DNA from: Hungatella sp. UBA5982
Lineage (GTDB): Bacteria; Bacillota; Clostridia; Lachnospirales; Lachnospiraceae
Assembly (NCBI GenBank): GCA_002429965.1
Contig: DJBG01000011.1
Location: 38,061 to 45,412, forward strand
DNA: 7,352 nucleotides
Direction: 5' to 3'
Below are positions 1 through 5,732 of the stretch, piece by piece. Below the pieces are notes generated by a model that saw only the letters and a program-made list of their open reading frames with translations, did no database searches and was not told the origin of the DNA. The position numbers and the translations under genes were made by a program. Within the stretch, counting starts at the first letter, position 1, and each line of letters opens with the position of its first letter.

Positions 1-342
1 GACTACGTTGGGAAGATAGATCATTGCCCTGAAAAAGCTTTTAAAACGTATCCCGCTGGTGAGGATCACCGCAAACAAAAGTGCGAGGGACATAACAACC
101 AATCCGCCTATCAACCAGATGCGGAACAGATTCCACATGGAAATACGAAATAAGCTGGTCGCCGCAAGCTTGCTGTAATTGGCTAATCCGGTAAACTGCC
201 ACTTGGTCATAGAATCCGTGATTCCTTCAATCTTAAAGAAACTCATTAAAATTGTCCTGAGTATGGGATATAGGAATACAAGGACAAACATCAATACTGC
301 CGGCGTTAGAAATACGGCAATCATTGTCTTATTCTTCTTCAC
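1..342 (-). CDS. ABC sugar transporter permease, MalF/UgpA type (partial, C-terminus outside window)
   Basis: Only the first 114 codons are present; the gene runs off the left edge. It starts at a GTG (342-340) preceded by a strong Shine-Dalgarno GGGGGAGG (358-351) eight bases upstream. The start reads MKKNKTMIAVFLTPAVLM and continues into a hydrophobic first membrane segment (about residues 7-26) ending in the YPI motif common at this place in binding-protein-dependent sugar permeases of the MalF/UgpA class. A TGLANYSKL segment follows; a 'GLxNY' stretch is typical of the periplasm-facing loop of this family. A second membrane segment (about residues 78-95) then leads to a conserved-looking 'AMIYLPNVV' region. 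It would be one of two inner-membrane channel subunits of a sugar importer. It lies directly downstream of the binding-protein gene in the same direction, so the two are very likely co-transcribed. The sugar cannot be read from this fragment. Confidence 0.88.
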   Translation of the reverse strand, partial: MKKNKTMIAVFLTPAVLMFVLVFLYPILRTILMSFFKIEGITDSMTKWQFTGLANYSKLAATSLFRISMWNLFRIWLIGGLVVMSLALLFAVILTSGIRFKSFFRAMIYLPNVV

Positions 343-376
343 GTTAAATACCTCCCCCGGCTTTCCTTAATCACAG

Positions 377-402
377 GGTGACACCGCCAAAGCGGTGCCA
401 CC
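377..402 (-). promoter_or_regulatory. Intercistronic hairpin between binding-protein and permease genes
   Basis: An 11-bp stem (377-387 with 392-402) closes on a 4-nt loop. The one DNA mismatch, 381/398, becomes a G-U pair in minus-strand RNA. No run of U follows, so it is not a typical terminator. It sits 22 nt after the binding-protein stop codon (425) and 34 nt before the permease start. Stem-loops here in sugar ABC operons are known to protect the upstream mRNA 3' end and allow far more binding protein than permease, as with malE-malF. That role is inferred for this copy. Confidence 0.6.
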
Positions 403-424
403 ACATTAAATCTATTGATCCGGA

Positions 425-1729
425 TTATTTGCCAGCCGCTTTCAGAGCGTCGGTGAACTCTGCAGCGGTAATGGAACCTCCGCAAAGCTTCATAAAGTTT
501 TCCTTGATAATCGGTGTTAAGTCAGCATTGGCTTCCGCTCCGGCTGCCCACGGATAGCGTACGCTCAAGCTCTCCATAACTGGCTTCACACTGGCAAGCT
601 GTACCGGCCACTCTGAATTTCTGGAATCAGCCGGAATACCCATTGACATCTCGGACATCTTCTTGTCAAATTCTCCCTGAGTGATGTATTCAATCAGCTT
701 AAATGCATTTTCTCCATTTTGGGAATTCTTGTTGATCGCCAAAACCTGAGCGCCGTAGTTGGAGGCATTGGTGCCATCCTTTCCGCCTTCCACTGCGGGA
801 TAGCTGAAGCAGCCCCACTTAAAGTCTTCTCCTGCCATATCCTTTACTTCATTGGGAAGCCAGGAGCCGTTTAAATACATGGCTGCCGTTCCAAGAGCAA
901 GCTCCTGGTTCTGTCCTGCAGGCCATACGTTAGAAGCAATGGTTTCTGAAAAATACCCTTTCTGTGCAAAGTCTTCATAAGCCTGAGCCGTTTTAAGGAC
1001 TGCCGGGTCATCCCATTTGCCTTCCTTAACAACCGCCTCTGTTCCCGGTTCGCCTAAAAGTCTGGACATGTGATAGCCAAACATGGCTGTGATGTAGGCG
1101 TCATCACAGGTAATGGGAGTATAGCCTGCATCCTTGATCTTCTGGCAAGCTGCATCAAGTTCTTCCCAGGTCTTTGGCACTTCCTTGATTCCTGCCTCAT
1201 CGAAAATAGACTGGTTATAGAAAAATGCAAATACATTGGGCTGGTAAGGAATGGATTTTAATGTTCCGTTTCCTACTTCCCTGCAGGCCTTTATTAAGCC
1301 CGCATTGGCATTGGCTTCATAACCGGAAGTCTTTACCAGATCCTCTAAATCCATCAGGTACTGCCCCCATGTAGTGTTCACACGGTCAATGTCCTCATCA
1401 AATAAGTCAATGTTGGTTCCAGCATCCAAAGCCGGCTGCAGACCTTCACGGATTCCCGTACGTCCCTTAAACTGAACATCGACCTTAATCCCTGTATCTG
1501 CCGTAAATTTGTCGATTGCCATCTGGATCGCCTGGCCCTGAGGCTCTGTTGCCTCCCACATGGACCAGTAAATAAGCCCTTCCCCGCCGCCTGCAGCCGT
1601 CTCCTTCGGCGCATCTGTGGAAGCCCCGGCCGCCGCTGTGGTGGCTGTGGAAGCCCCTCCGGCGCATCCCGCCAGAAGACCGGCAGTCATGACTGCACTT
1701 AGCATAACACCCATAAAACGTTTTTTCAT
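425..1729 (-). CDS. ABC transporter sugar-binding lipoprotein (extracellular solute-binding protein family 1)
   Basis: This 434-residue protein captures a sugar outside the membrane and delivers it to the permease pair encoded downstream. The N-terminus is a lipoprotein signal peptide: basic MKKR, a hydrophobic stretch, and lipobox LLAGC with the lipidated Cys at residue 22. An Ala/Gly/Thr-rich flexible linker (about 23-50) leads into the mature domain, which starts near IYWSMWEA. Family 1 features include the EQ-like helix 'AIDKFTADTGIKVDVQF' (71-87), 'FFYNQSIFDEAGI' (169-181), 'TWEELDAACQKIKDAG' (187-202) and 'AAMYLNGSW' (282-290). The length is normal for the family. The start is supported by GGGAGG seven bases before ATG and by the signal peptide. 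The next gene is the permease; a divergent AraC-type regulator lies upstream and probably controls it. The ligand is not evident; an amino sugar or oligosaccharide is possible given the right half of the window. Confidence 0.93.
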   Translation of the reverse strand: MKKRFMGVMLSAVMTAGLLAGCAGGASTATTAAAGASTDAPKETAAGGGEGLIYWSMWEATEPQGQAIQMAIDKFTADTGIKVDVQFKGRTGIREGLQPALDAGTNIDLFDEDIDRVNTTWGQYLMDLEDLVKTSGYEANANAGLIKACREVGNGTLKSIPYQPNVFAFFYNQSIFDEAGIKEVPKTWEELDAACQKIKDAGYTPITCDDAYITAMFGYHMSRLLGEPGTEAVVKEGKWDDPAVLKTAQAYEDFAQKGYFSETIASNVWPAGQNQELALGTAAMYLNGSWLPNEVKDMAGEDFKWGCFSYPAVEGGKDGTNASNYGAQVLAINKNSQNGENAFKLIEYITQGEFDKKMSEMSMGIPADSRNSEWPVQLASVKPVMESLSVRYPWAAGAEANADLTPIIKENFMKLCGGSITAAEFTDALKAAGK

Positions 1730-1788
1730 AATGTTACCTCCCTCTGTTATCCAACTTATCCGTCGGATGTTCTTGGTGAGTCTATATT

Positions 1789-1818
1789 ATTATACTTTTA
1801 GACAAAATGCTTTGTACA
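1789..1818 (-). promoter_or_regulatory. Probable promoter of the binding-protein/permease operon
   Basis: On the minus strand a perfect -10 box TATAAT (1794-1789) lies 18 bp downstream of TGTACA (1818-1813), a 4-of-6 match to the -35 consensus. Transcription would begin near 1782, giving a leader of about 50 nt before the ATG at 1729. The weak -35 and slightly long spacer fit a promoter that needs an activator, and an AraC-type activator gene is divergent to it. No other equally good -10 was seen in this gap. Confidence 0.5.
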
Positions 1819-1820
1819 AA
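1811..1820. repeat. Perfect 10-bp palindrome overlapping the -35 box
   Basis: TTTGTACAAA reads the same on both strands and covers the proposed -35 box of the transporter promoter. Its left half also pairs with ACAAA at 1802-1806 in a second, overlapping inverted repeat (ACAAA, 4 nt, TTTGT). The place is right for an operator, but AraC-family proteins usually bind direct repeats, so the protein that would use it is unknown. Confidence 0.4.
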
Positions 1821-1907
1821 AGGTCATCATTTTTAACATTTTAGATTTTTATTGTTTGCTTTTTTCATAATTAGAAGTTAAAATACAGATAAATTATATG
1901 CTATTTG

Positions 1908-1941
1908 CACAATGTCGCTTTTGTGAATGCGAAAGCATTTA
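1908..1941 (+). promoter_or_regulatory. Inverted repeats upstream of the araC-type gene (operator or leader hairpin)
   Basis: Two inverted repeats lie side by side. CACAA (1908-1912) pairs with TTGTG (1921-1925) across 8 nt. AATGC (1926-1930) pairs with GCATT (1935-1939) around a GAAA tetraloop, extended in RNA to 7 bp by a G-U and an A-U pair (1924-1941). The second is 13 nt upstream of the SD-like AGGGGGG. TGAATGCGAAAGCA (1924-1937) also partly resembles a CcpA cre site, with mismatches near the centre. Autoregulation or catabolite control is possible but not shown. No convincing -35/-10 pair for the regulator gene was found. Confidence 0.3.
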
Positions 1942-1964
1942 GTCTATAGAATCAGGGGGGTAGC

Positions 1965-2873
1965 ATGAAATATAAGTATACGGAATTAACAGAAGAGGTG
2001 ACAATACACCGGATCATCAGCATTCATTATTTTGAATATATGAGTGACTTCACGTTTGCGGGAGAATCTCATAACTTTTGGGAATTGCTTTGTGTCGATA
2101 AGGGCGAAGTGGACGTGGTGGCTGATCATGAACGGCTGACGCTTCAAAAAGGTGATGTTATTTTCCATCAGCCAAATGAATTTCACCGGGTTCTGGCCAA
2201 TGGAGTCATTGCTCCCAACCTTGTGGTCATCGGATTTGACTGCCAGTCACCCCGCATGACTTCTTTTAAGGAGCAGATCTTAAAGGTGGGGCAGGAGGAG
2301 CAGGAGCTTCTGGCACGGATCATTGCGGAAGCCCGCCTGTGCTTTGACGGAAGGCTTGACAATCCCTATCAGGAGGTGCTGGTGCGAAAGGAACATGGTC
2401 CCTTTGCGGCAGAGCAGGTGATAAAAATTTATCTGGAAATATTCCTGATACAAATGTACCGCCGTGCTTTTTCAGCCCGGCGGGCTCCCGCCCTCCATAA
2501 GGACATCCCTTCTGCAGAGGACATCTATGAAACCATTCTTCTTTATTTCGAGAAGAATATCTCCACCCAGCTGACCATTGACCAGATCAGCCGGGACAAT
2601 CTAATCAGCACTTCCCAGTTAAAAAAGCTTTTCTTTGAAAAGGGAAACACCGGTGTTATTGAATATTTTAACGGTATGAAAATCGATGCCGCCAAACAGC
2701 TTATCCGGAACCGGAAGCTTAATTTTACCCAGATCGCCAATCAGCTGGGGTATAGCTCGGTTCACTATTTCTCCAGGCAGTTTAAGCATTTGACCGGGAT
2801 GACCCCTACGGAGTACGCCACCTCCATAAAAAAGCTGTCTGATAAAAATATGCTGCGAAACCCAAGCCTATAA
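1965..2873 (+). CDS. AraC-family transcriptional regulator with N-terminal cupin-like domain
   Basis: A 302-residue DNA-binding regulator that most likely senses a sugar or derivative and activates the divergent ABC importer operon. The N-terminal half resembles the cupin/AraC ligand-binding fold: 'FWELLCVDKGEVDVVAD' (38-54) followed by 'GDVIFHQPNEFHRV' (63-76), the usual beta-barrel pattern with a conserved G-D and P-x-E-x-H. The C-terminal about 100 residues hold two helix-turn-helix units. The first spans about 203-236 (LTIDQIS...STSQLKKLF). The second spans about 253-284, with the hallmark 'QLGYSSVHYFSRQFKHLTG' then 'MTPTEY'. Length is typical. The ATG is preceded by AGGGGGG four bases upstream. 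It is the only plus-strand gene here, divergent from the binding-protein gene across 235 bp, the classic arrangement of a local regulator with its target. Confidence 0.92.
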   Translation: MKYKYTELTEEVTIHRIISIHYFEYMSDFTFAGESHNFWELLCVDKGEVDVVADHERLTLQKGDVIFHQPNEFHRVLANGVIAPNLVVIGFDCQSPRMTSFKEQILKVGQEEQELLARIIAEARLCFDGRLDNPYQEVLVRKEHGPFAAEQVIKIYLEIFLIQMYRRAFSARRAPALHKDIPSAEDIYETILLYFEKNISTQLTIDQISRDNLISTSQLKKLFFEKGNTGVIEYFNGMKIDAAKQLIRNRKLNFTQIANQLGYSSVHYFSRQFKHLTGMTPTEYATSIKKLSDKNMLRNPSL

Positions 2874-2991
2874 GCCCAGGCCTGAATTCTTCGGGAATAT
2901 TGCCGGCTTATTAGCCTTGCCGTGGCAAAGTCTGCGTGCTCTCAGGTGAATGGCTGACAAGTCCTGATTTTCTGAACGGAAATAACCCTAT
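2874..2991. other. Intergenic stretch with no recognised feature
   Basis: The 118 bases after the regulator stop codon contain no ORF with a ribosome binding site and no strong stem. Only short weak pairings were seen, such as TTGCC/GGCAA around 2917-2928 and TCAGG/CCTGA around 2942-2967. The next element is the long hairpin that follows. Confidence 0.5.
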
Positions 2992-3067
2992 AAAAGAACA
3001 GGAGTGCCGCACACTTGTATGAAGTCATGATAACTTCATGCAAGCGACGGTATTCCTGTTCTTTTTT
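2992..3067. terminator. Long two-part hairpin, probable bidirectional terminator between convergent genes
   Basis: The outer stem pairs 2992-3009 with 3048-3065 for 18 bp (two G-U pairs in plus-strand RNA; first twelve bases AAAAGAACAGGA). After a small 4x3 internal loop, an inner stem pairs 3014-3025 with 3033-3044 for 12 bp (one U-G pair) around a 7-nt loop. The plus strand ends in six T (3062-3067), and the minus strand has TTTTA at the other end. It lies between the stop of the AraC-type gene and that of the convergent phosphatase gene, so it can stop transcription from both sides. At 74 nt it is much larger than an ordinary intrinsic terminator. Confidence 0.7.
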
Positions 3068-3120
3068 CACCTATTCATAATTCTCTTTTCATTCATATCC
3101 GGCATCTGCTGTGAGCCTAA

Positions 3121-3135
3121 AGGCTGTTCCAGCCT
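3121..3135. terminator. Short hairpin just after the phosphatase gene stop codon
   Basis: AGGCTG (3121-3126) pairs perfectly with CAGCCT (3130-3135) around a 3-nt loop, three bases past the phosphatase stop codon (3141-3139). On the minus strand it is followed by only two to three U; on the plus strand by ATTTT. It may act as a weak terminator or mRNA 3'-end stabiliser ahead of the larger hairpin at 2992-3065. An alternative pairing, AGCC/GGCT at 3115-3126, competes with it. Confidence 0.35.
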
Positions 3136-3138
3136 ATT

Positions 3139-3963
3139 TTAAACGATAAATTTTATATAAGTCCTGTCATCAATGGCAGTTTTTCCGTTAGTAAAGCCTG
3201 ACCCAGCTTTATATTTTTCAATGCACAATGGATCATGTTCCTTAAGTTCCTTTAAATACAACTCGCTTTCATACAATGATGGTTCTAATCTGGGATATCC
3301 GTCAGATGCTAATATGACCGTATCCCCCTCTTCCACGTCACGGATGATTATCTTTGAGAAATCATTGCAAAAACCATCCAATACATTAAATCCATACTTG
3401 CCGCCTTTATCACAGTTGGAAAAGTACAGTTGATTTTTTACGACAGGAAAGATAATTTCATGAGATGGGTCCGAAAAACATAGTTCTTCTACTGATTTTC
3501 CGCTGATAAGCTCTGATTGAAGATATACTGATCTCACTTCCGCCAGCAATCGATCGATTTCCATTTCTTCTTGAAATACTTGCCCATTAATGCTGAATTG
3601 GCAATCTCCAAAGCACCAAATCTGTTGATATCTGCGGCTGTAAATCACAATGGTAGACCGTATTCTCTCCGTTGTATTTTTAAGGAAATAATCATCGTTG
3701 CCATTGTATTGCTTATGAAGCTGGGAATTTAAATATTCCAATACCTGAACCGCACTTTCACTTCCGTTTAATTGTTCCATAGCATTCAGCAGTGTTTCCT
3801 TTGCATGAAATCCGCTGGTCTTATTGTTCCATAAAATATCTCCTTTGGCAGTGACTCCATCCATTACAGCAATAAATTTATCATTGATAAATAACCCATC
3901 CTCACACAAAGCATCATCACCATACTTTGACGCTATGAATTGTTCAATAATTTGCATTCTCAT
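3139..3963 (-). CDS. PP2C-like serine/threonine phosphatase (divergent)
   Basis: This 274-residue soluble protein has the spaced acidic motifs of metal-dependent PP2C phosphatases. Numbered from the ATG chosen here, they are 'CEDG' then 'AVMDGVTAKG' (D35-G36, metal-binding motif), 'WCFGDCQFSING' (G119-D120, where the family has GDSR), 'VILASDGYPRL' (D221-G222) and the C-terminal 'DDRTYIKF' (D265-D266). The usual N-terminal R-x-x-N-E-D is not obvious, so this is a divergent member. It presumably removes phosphate from a protein or other phosphorylated target in the cytoplasm; no partner kinase is visible nearby. The reading frame extends upstream to a TTG at 4050, but that extension (LQKDYINF...) looks non-coding and overlaps a terminator. 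ATG 3963 or ATG 3957 is more natural, both lacking a close Shine-Dalgarno. The gene is more A/T-rich than the sugar genes. Catalytic activity is inferred. Confidence 0.68.
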   Translation of the reverse strand: MRMQIIEQFIASKYGDDALCEDGLFINDKFIAVMDGVTAKGDILWNNKTSGFHAKETLLNAMEQLNGSESAVQVLEYLNSQLHKQYNGNDDYFLKNTTERIRSTIVIYSRRYQQIWCFGDCQFSINGQVFQEEMEIDRLLAEVRSVYLQSELISGKSVEELCFSDPSHEIIFPVVKNQLYFSNCDKGGKYGFNVLDGFCNDFSKIIIRDVEEGDTVILASDGYPRLEPSLYESELYLKELKEHDPLCIEKYKAGSGFTNGKTAIDDRTYIKFIV

Positions 3964-3997
3964 TATGTATGCAGTATACAGGCATACGATCCTTTCT
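3961..3997 (-). promoter_or_regulatory. Unusual ribosome binding region of the phosphatase gene: SD, hairpin, start codon
   Basis: The only clear Shine-Dalgarno, AGAAAGG (3997-3991), is 27 nt before the in-frame ATG at 3963. Between them GTATGC (3987-3982) pairs with GCATAC (3972-3967) around a 9-nt loop. If that stem forms, the SD and ATG are separated by just 6 unpaired bases (ATC plus ATA), an ideal spacing. The same SD is also five bases from an out-of-frame ATG (3985) that opens a 13-codon ORF (MPVYCIHNENANY) ending at 3944, past the phosphatase start, which could be a coupled leader peptide. The two readings are alternatives. Confidence 0.35.
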
Positions 3998-4048
3998 AAA
4001 TTCTTACTACTAAAATTGATGTAATCCTTTTGTAATTGACAGCCAAAC

Positions 4049-4095
4049 AAAAAAATATCCGTCCATGGAATGAAAATCCTAAGGATAGATATTTT
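4049..4095 (-). terminator. Intrinsic terminator downstream of the acylphosphatase gene
   Basis: In minus-strand RNA, AAAAUAUC (4095-4088) pairs with GAUAUUUU (4059-4052) for 8 bp. Across a 2-nt interruption a further 3 bp (UCC/GGA) form, with an 18-nt loop that holds a smaller AUCC/GGAU hairpin. The stem runs straight into seven U (4055-4049). It lies 52 nt beyond the acylphosphatase stop and before the phosphatase start, indicating that the two genes are transcribed separately. The stem is A/U-rich, so efficiency may be moderate. Confidence 0.55.
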
Positions 4096-4146
4096 GATAA
4101 CGGAAACTATCTGTTTTAATTATCACGATAGTAAATAACTACGTAA

Positions 4147-4506
4147 TTAAATGATTTTAAACTCCTCTTCCTGGTTTAAAAGAGTTCTTATCTCTTTTTG
4201 CATTTGGCTTATTTTAATACGTTTCAGCGAATTCATAAACTCCAATAAGAAGTCTATCTTATTTTTCATTCCCTGAATTTCCATTTCAACATTTCCGCTC
4301 TCAAGGTTCTTTATCCATCCAGTTAATTTTAATCTTAATGCCAGCTGCTCTATTTCCAGGCGAAAACCAACGCGTTGTACTCTACCCGAAAAAATAATAT
4401 GATACCGTATGATCTTATTCGGTTCAAATTCTGGAATATTAATTCTTCTCACCTGCTCAATAACATAATTATTCCTGATCTGTTTCAACATCATTTTTAT
4501 CTTCAT
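4147..4506 (-). CDS. Acylphosphatase-like protein with short basic N-terminal extension
   Basis: A 119-residue protein whose last 88 residues match acylphosphatase, which hydrolyses carboxyl-phosphate bonds such as acetyl phosphate or 1,3-bisphosphoglycerate. The first signature reads 'SGRVQRVGFR' (residues 40-49) and keeps the catalytic, phosphate-binding Arg; the usual V-Q-G-V-G-F-R has Arg in place of the first Gly. The second signature, 'GWIKNLESGNVEMEIQG' (63-79), keeps the catalytic Asn. About 30 residues, rich in Lys, Arg and Ile, precede the domain and are not part of the standard ~90-residue enzyme. The ATG at 4506 is chosen because GAGGG lies four bases upstream and an extended -10 lies just before it. 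An in-frame ATG at 4596 would add 30 residues but would swallow that promoter and lacks a good ribosome binding site. The gene is A/T-rich and apparently monocistronic. Confidence 0.8.
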   Translation of the reverse strand: MKIKMMLKQIRNNYVIEQVRRINIPEFEPNKIIRYHIIFSGRVQRVGFRLEIEQLALRLKLTGWIKNLESGNVEMEIQGMKNKIDFLLEFMNSLKRIKISQMQKEIRTLLNQEEEFKII

Positions 4507-4510
4507 CTTT

Positions 4511-4537
4511 CCCTCAAAATATATTCTTATTTTATCA
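4511..4537 (-). promoter_or_regulatory. Extended -10 promoter and ribosome binding site of the acylphosphatase gene
   Basis: The minus strand carries TGATAAAAT (4537-4529), an extended -10 (TG, one base, then a 5-of-6 match to TATAAT). A recognisable -35 is missing, which is tolerated in extended -10 promoters. Transcription would start near 4522, leaving a leader of about 15 nt that contains GAGGG (4515-4511), four bases before the ATG at 4506. This pair of signals is what favours the shorter start over the ATG at 4596. Confidence 0.45.
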
Positions 4538-4609
4538 GTATTAAAGTTCAACGGTGATCTGAAATAATAGCTGTTTGATGGGTCGAAAAAATTCATAGAG
4601 CATCTGCTT

Positions 4610-4637
4610 CCGGCTGGCCGCCATTAAGACCAGCCGG
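4610..4637 (-). terminator. G/C-rich hairpin downstream of galE
   Basis: CCGGCTGG (4610-4617) pairs perfectly with CCAGCCGG (4630-4637) around a 12-nt loop, 31 nt beyond the galE stop codon. The nearest run of U on the minus strand (from about 4591) is roughly 12-15 nt past the stem, so it is not a textbook intrinsic terminator. It may end the kinase-galE transcript inefficiently or protect its 3' end. A smaller GGGC/GCCC stem (4649-4660) lies between it and galE. Confidence 0.4.
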
Positions 4638-4668
4638 TGCATCATGCAGGGCAAAGGCCCCTAAGCTT

Positions 4669-5685
4669 TTACCTGTATCCGTTAGGGTTCCCGGACTGCC
4701 ATCTCCAGGAGTCTTCACACATCTCGTCAATTCCGCGTATTGCTTCCCAGCCAAGCTCCTTTTTAGCCAGAGCTGCATCTGCATAGCATTCTGCAATATC
4801 ACCTGGGCGGCGGGGTTTGATGGAATATGGGATATTTTTTCCGCATGCCTTAGAAAACGCTTCTATCATCTGAAGCACGCTAAAGCCCTGCCCGGTTCCC
4901 AGATTATAGATGCGTACCAAAGGCTCTGAGGAGGCCAGCTTTTCAAGGGCTTTTACGTGGCCAACTGCCAGATCCACCACATGGATATAATCCCTGACTC
5001 CGGTTCCATCAGGCGTGTCATAGTCATTTCCAAATACACCTACTTCCTTCAGCTTGCCGACTGCAACCTGGGTAATGTAGGGTGTTAAGTTATTGGGGAT
5101 TCCCGCAGGATCTTCTCCGATTAAACCGCTCTTATGAGCGCCAACAGGATTGAAATAGCGAAGAATGATCACGCTCCATTCCGGATCAGCGGTATGAAGG
5201 TCTGTGAGGATCTGCTCCAGCATGCCCTTTGTCTGCCCGTAAGGATTGGTAATAGCACCTTTGGGGCATTCTTCCGTGATCGGTACAAAGGCCGGATCGC
5301 CATATACGGTTGCCGAGGAACTGAATATGATGTTCTTTACCTTATGCTCCCTCATAACATCGCACAAAATCAGAGTCCCGGTGATGTTGTTGTGGTAATA
5401 TTCCAAAGGCTTGGCAACGGATTCTCCCACAGCCTTTAATCCGGCAAAATGGATAACAGCATCGATTTCCTCTTGATCAAATATCTTCTCTAGCGCATCC
5501 CTGTCCAGAAGGTCTGCTTCATAGAAGGTTACCGTTTTCCCGGTAATGGCTTCCACCCGCTCCAGGGACACTCTGGAGGAATTGCAAAGATTATCCACTA
5601 CAACAACTTCATGGCCTTGTTCTAAAAGTTCAATGCATGTATGGCTGCCGATATATCCGGCGCCTCCGGTTACCAATATTCTCAT
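4669..5685 (-). CDS. galE: UDP-glucose 4-epimerase, predicted to accept UDP-N-acetylhexosamines too
   Basis: A cytoplasmic NAD-dependent enzyme of 338 residues that interconverts UDP-glucose and UDP-galactose. The full set of short-chain dehydrogenase/reductase motifs is present: NAD-binding '[10 protein letters not shown]' (6-15), '[11 protein letters not shown]' (79-89), catalytic Ser124 in 'FSSSATVYG', Tyr149 and Lys153 in 'PYGQTK' (the same numbers as in E. coli GalE), 'RYFNPVGAH' (176-184) and '[14 protein letters not shown]' (228-241). The C-terminal '[14 protein letters not shown]' places Cys300 at the gatekeeper position, Tyr299 in E. coli and Cys307 in human GALE. A small residue there opens the pocket to UDP-GlcNAc/UDP-GalNAc. 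The start is firm: AAAGAGGAG lies five bases before ATG. It lies 126 bp downstream of the hexosamine kinase gene on the same strand, and its predicted dual specificity fits that neighbour. Confidence 0.95.
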   Translation of the reverse strand: MRILVTGGAGYIGSHTCIELLEQGHEVVVVDNLCNSSRVSLERVEAITGKTVTFYEADLLDRDALEKIFDQEEIDAVIHFAGLKAVGESVAKPLEYYHNNITGTLILCDVMREHKVKNIIFSSSATVYGDPAFVPITEECPKGAITNPYGQTKGMLEQILTDLHTADPEWSVIILRYFNPVGAHKSGLIGEDPAGIPNNLTPYITQVAVGKLKEVGVFGNDYDTPDGTGVRDYIHVVDLAVGHVKALEKLASSEPLVRIYNLGTGQGFSVLQMIEAFSKACGKNIPYSIKPRRPGDIAECYADAALAKKELGWEAIRGIDEMCEDSWRWQSGNPNGYR

Positions 5686-5732
5686 ATTCTCTCCTCTTTC
5701 TTATTCATATTTTATATACTAATGAACCAATC

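Noticed and set aside
1378..1667. Long Arg-rich reading frames on the minus strand within the binding-protein gene
   Set aside because: They lie in other frames of the G/C-rich linker coding region, have low-complexity Arg/Gly composition and no ribosome binding site, so they are shadows of the real gene.
3964..4050. Upstream extension of the phosphatase frame to TTG 4050
   Set aside because: The extra 29 residues match nothing recognised, overlap the U-tract of the upstream terminator and start at a TTG with no Shine-Dalgarno.
4115..4151. 8-bp inverted repeat TTTAATTA/TAATTAAA around the acylphosphatase stop
   Set aside because: Entirely A/T with a 21-nt loop in an A/T-rich stretch, so it is likely to occur by chance; the U-tailed stem just downstream is the better terminator.
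4507..4596. Upstream ATG (4596) for the acylphosphatase
   Set aside because: It would place the extended -10 and GAGGG site inside the coding region, and its own upstream sequence has no well-spaced Shine-Dalgarno.
4593..4802. 69-codon minus-strand frame overlapping the galE end
   Set aside because: Overlaps the conserved galE C-terminus in another frame and continues through the G/C-rich hairpin; no ribosome binding site was seen.
5134..5439. Plus-strand 101-codon frame opposite galE
   Set aside because: Antisense to the catalytic core of galE, with no start signals and no family resemblance.
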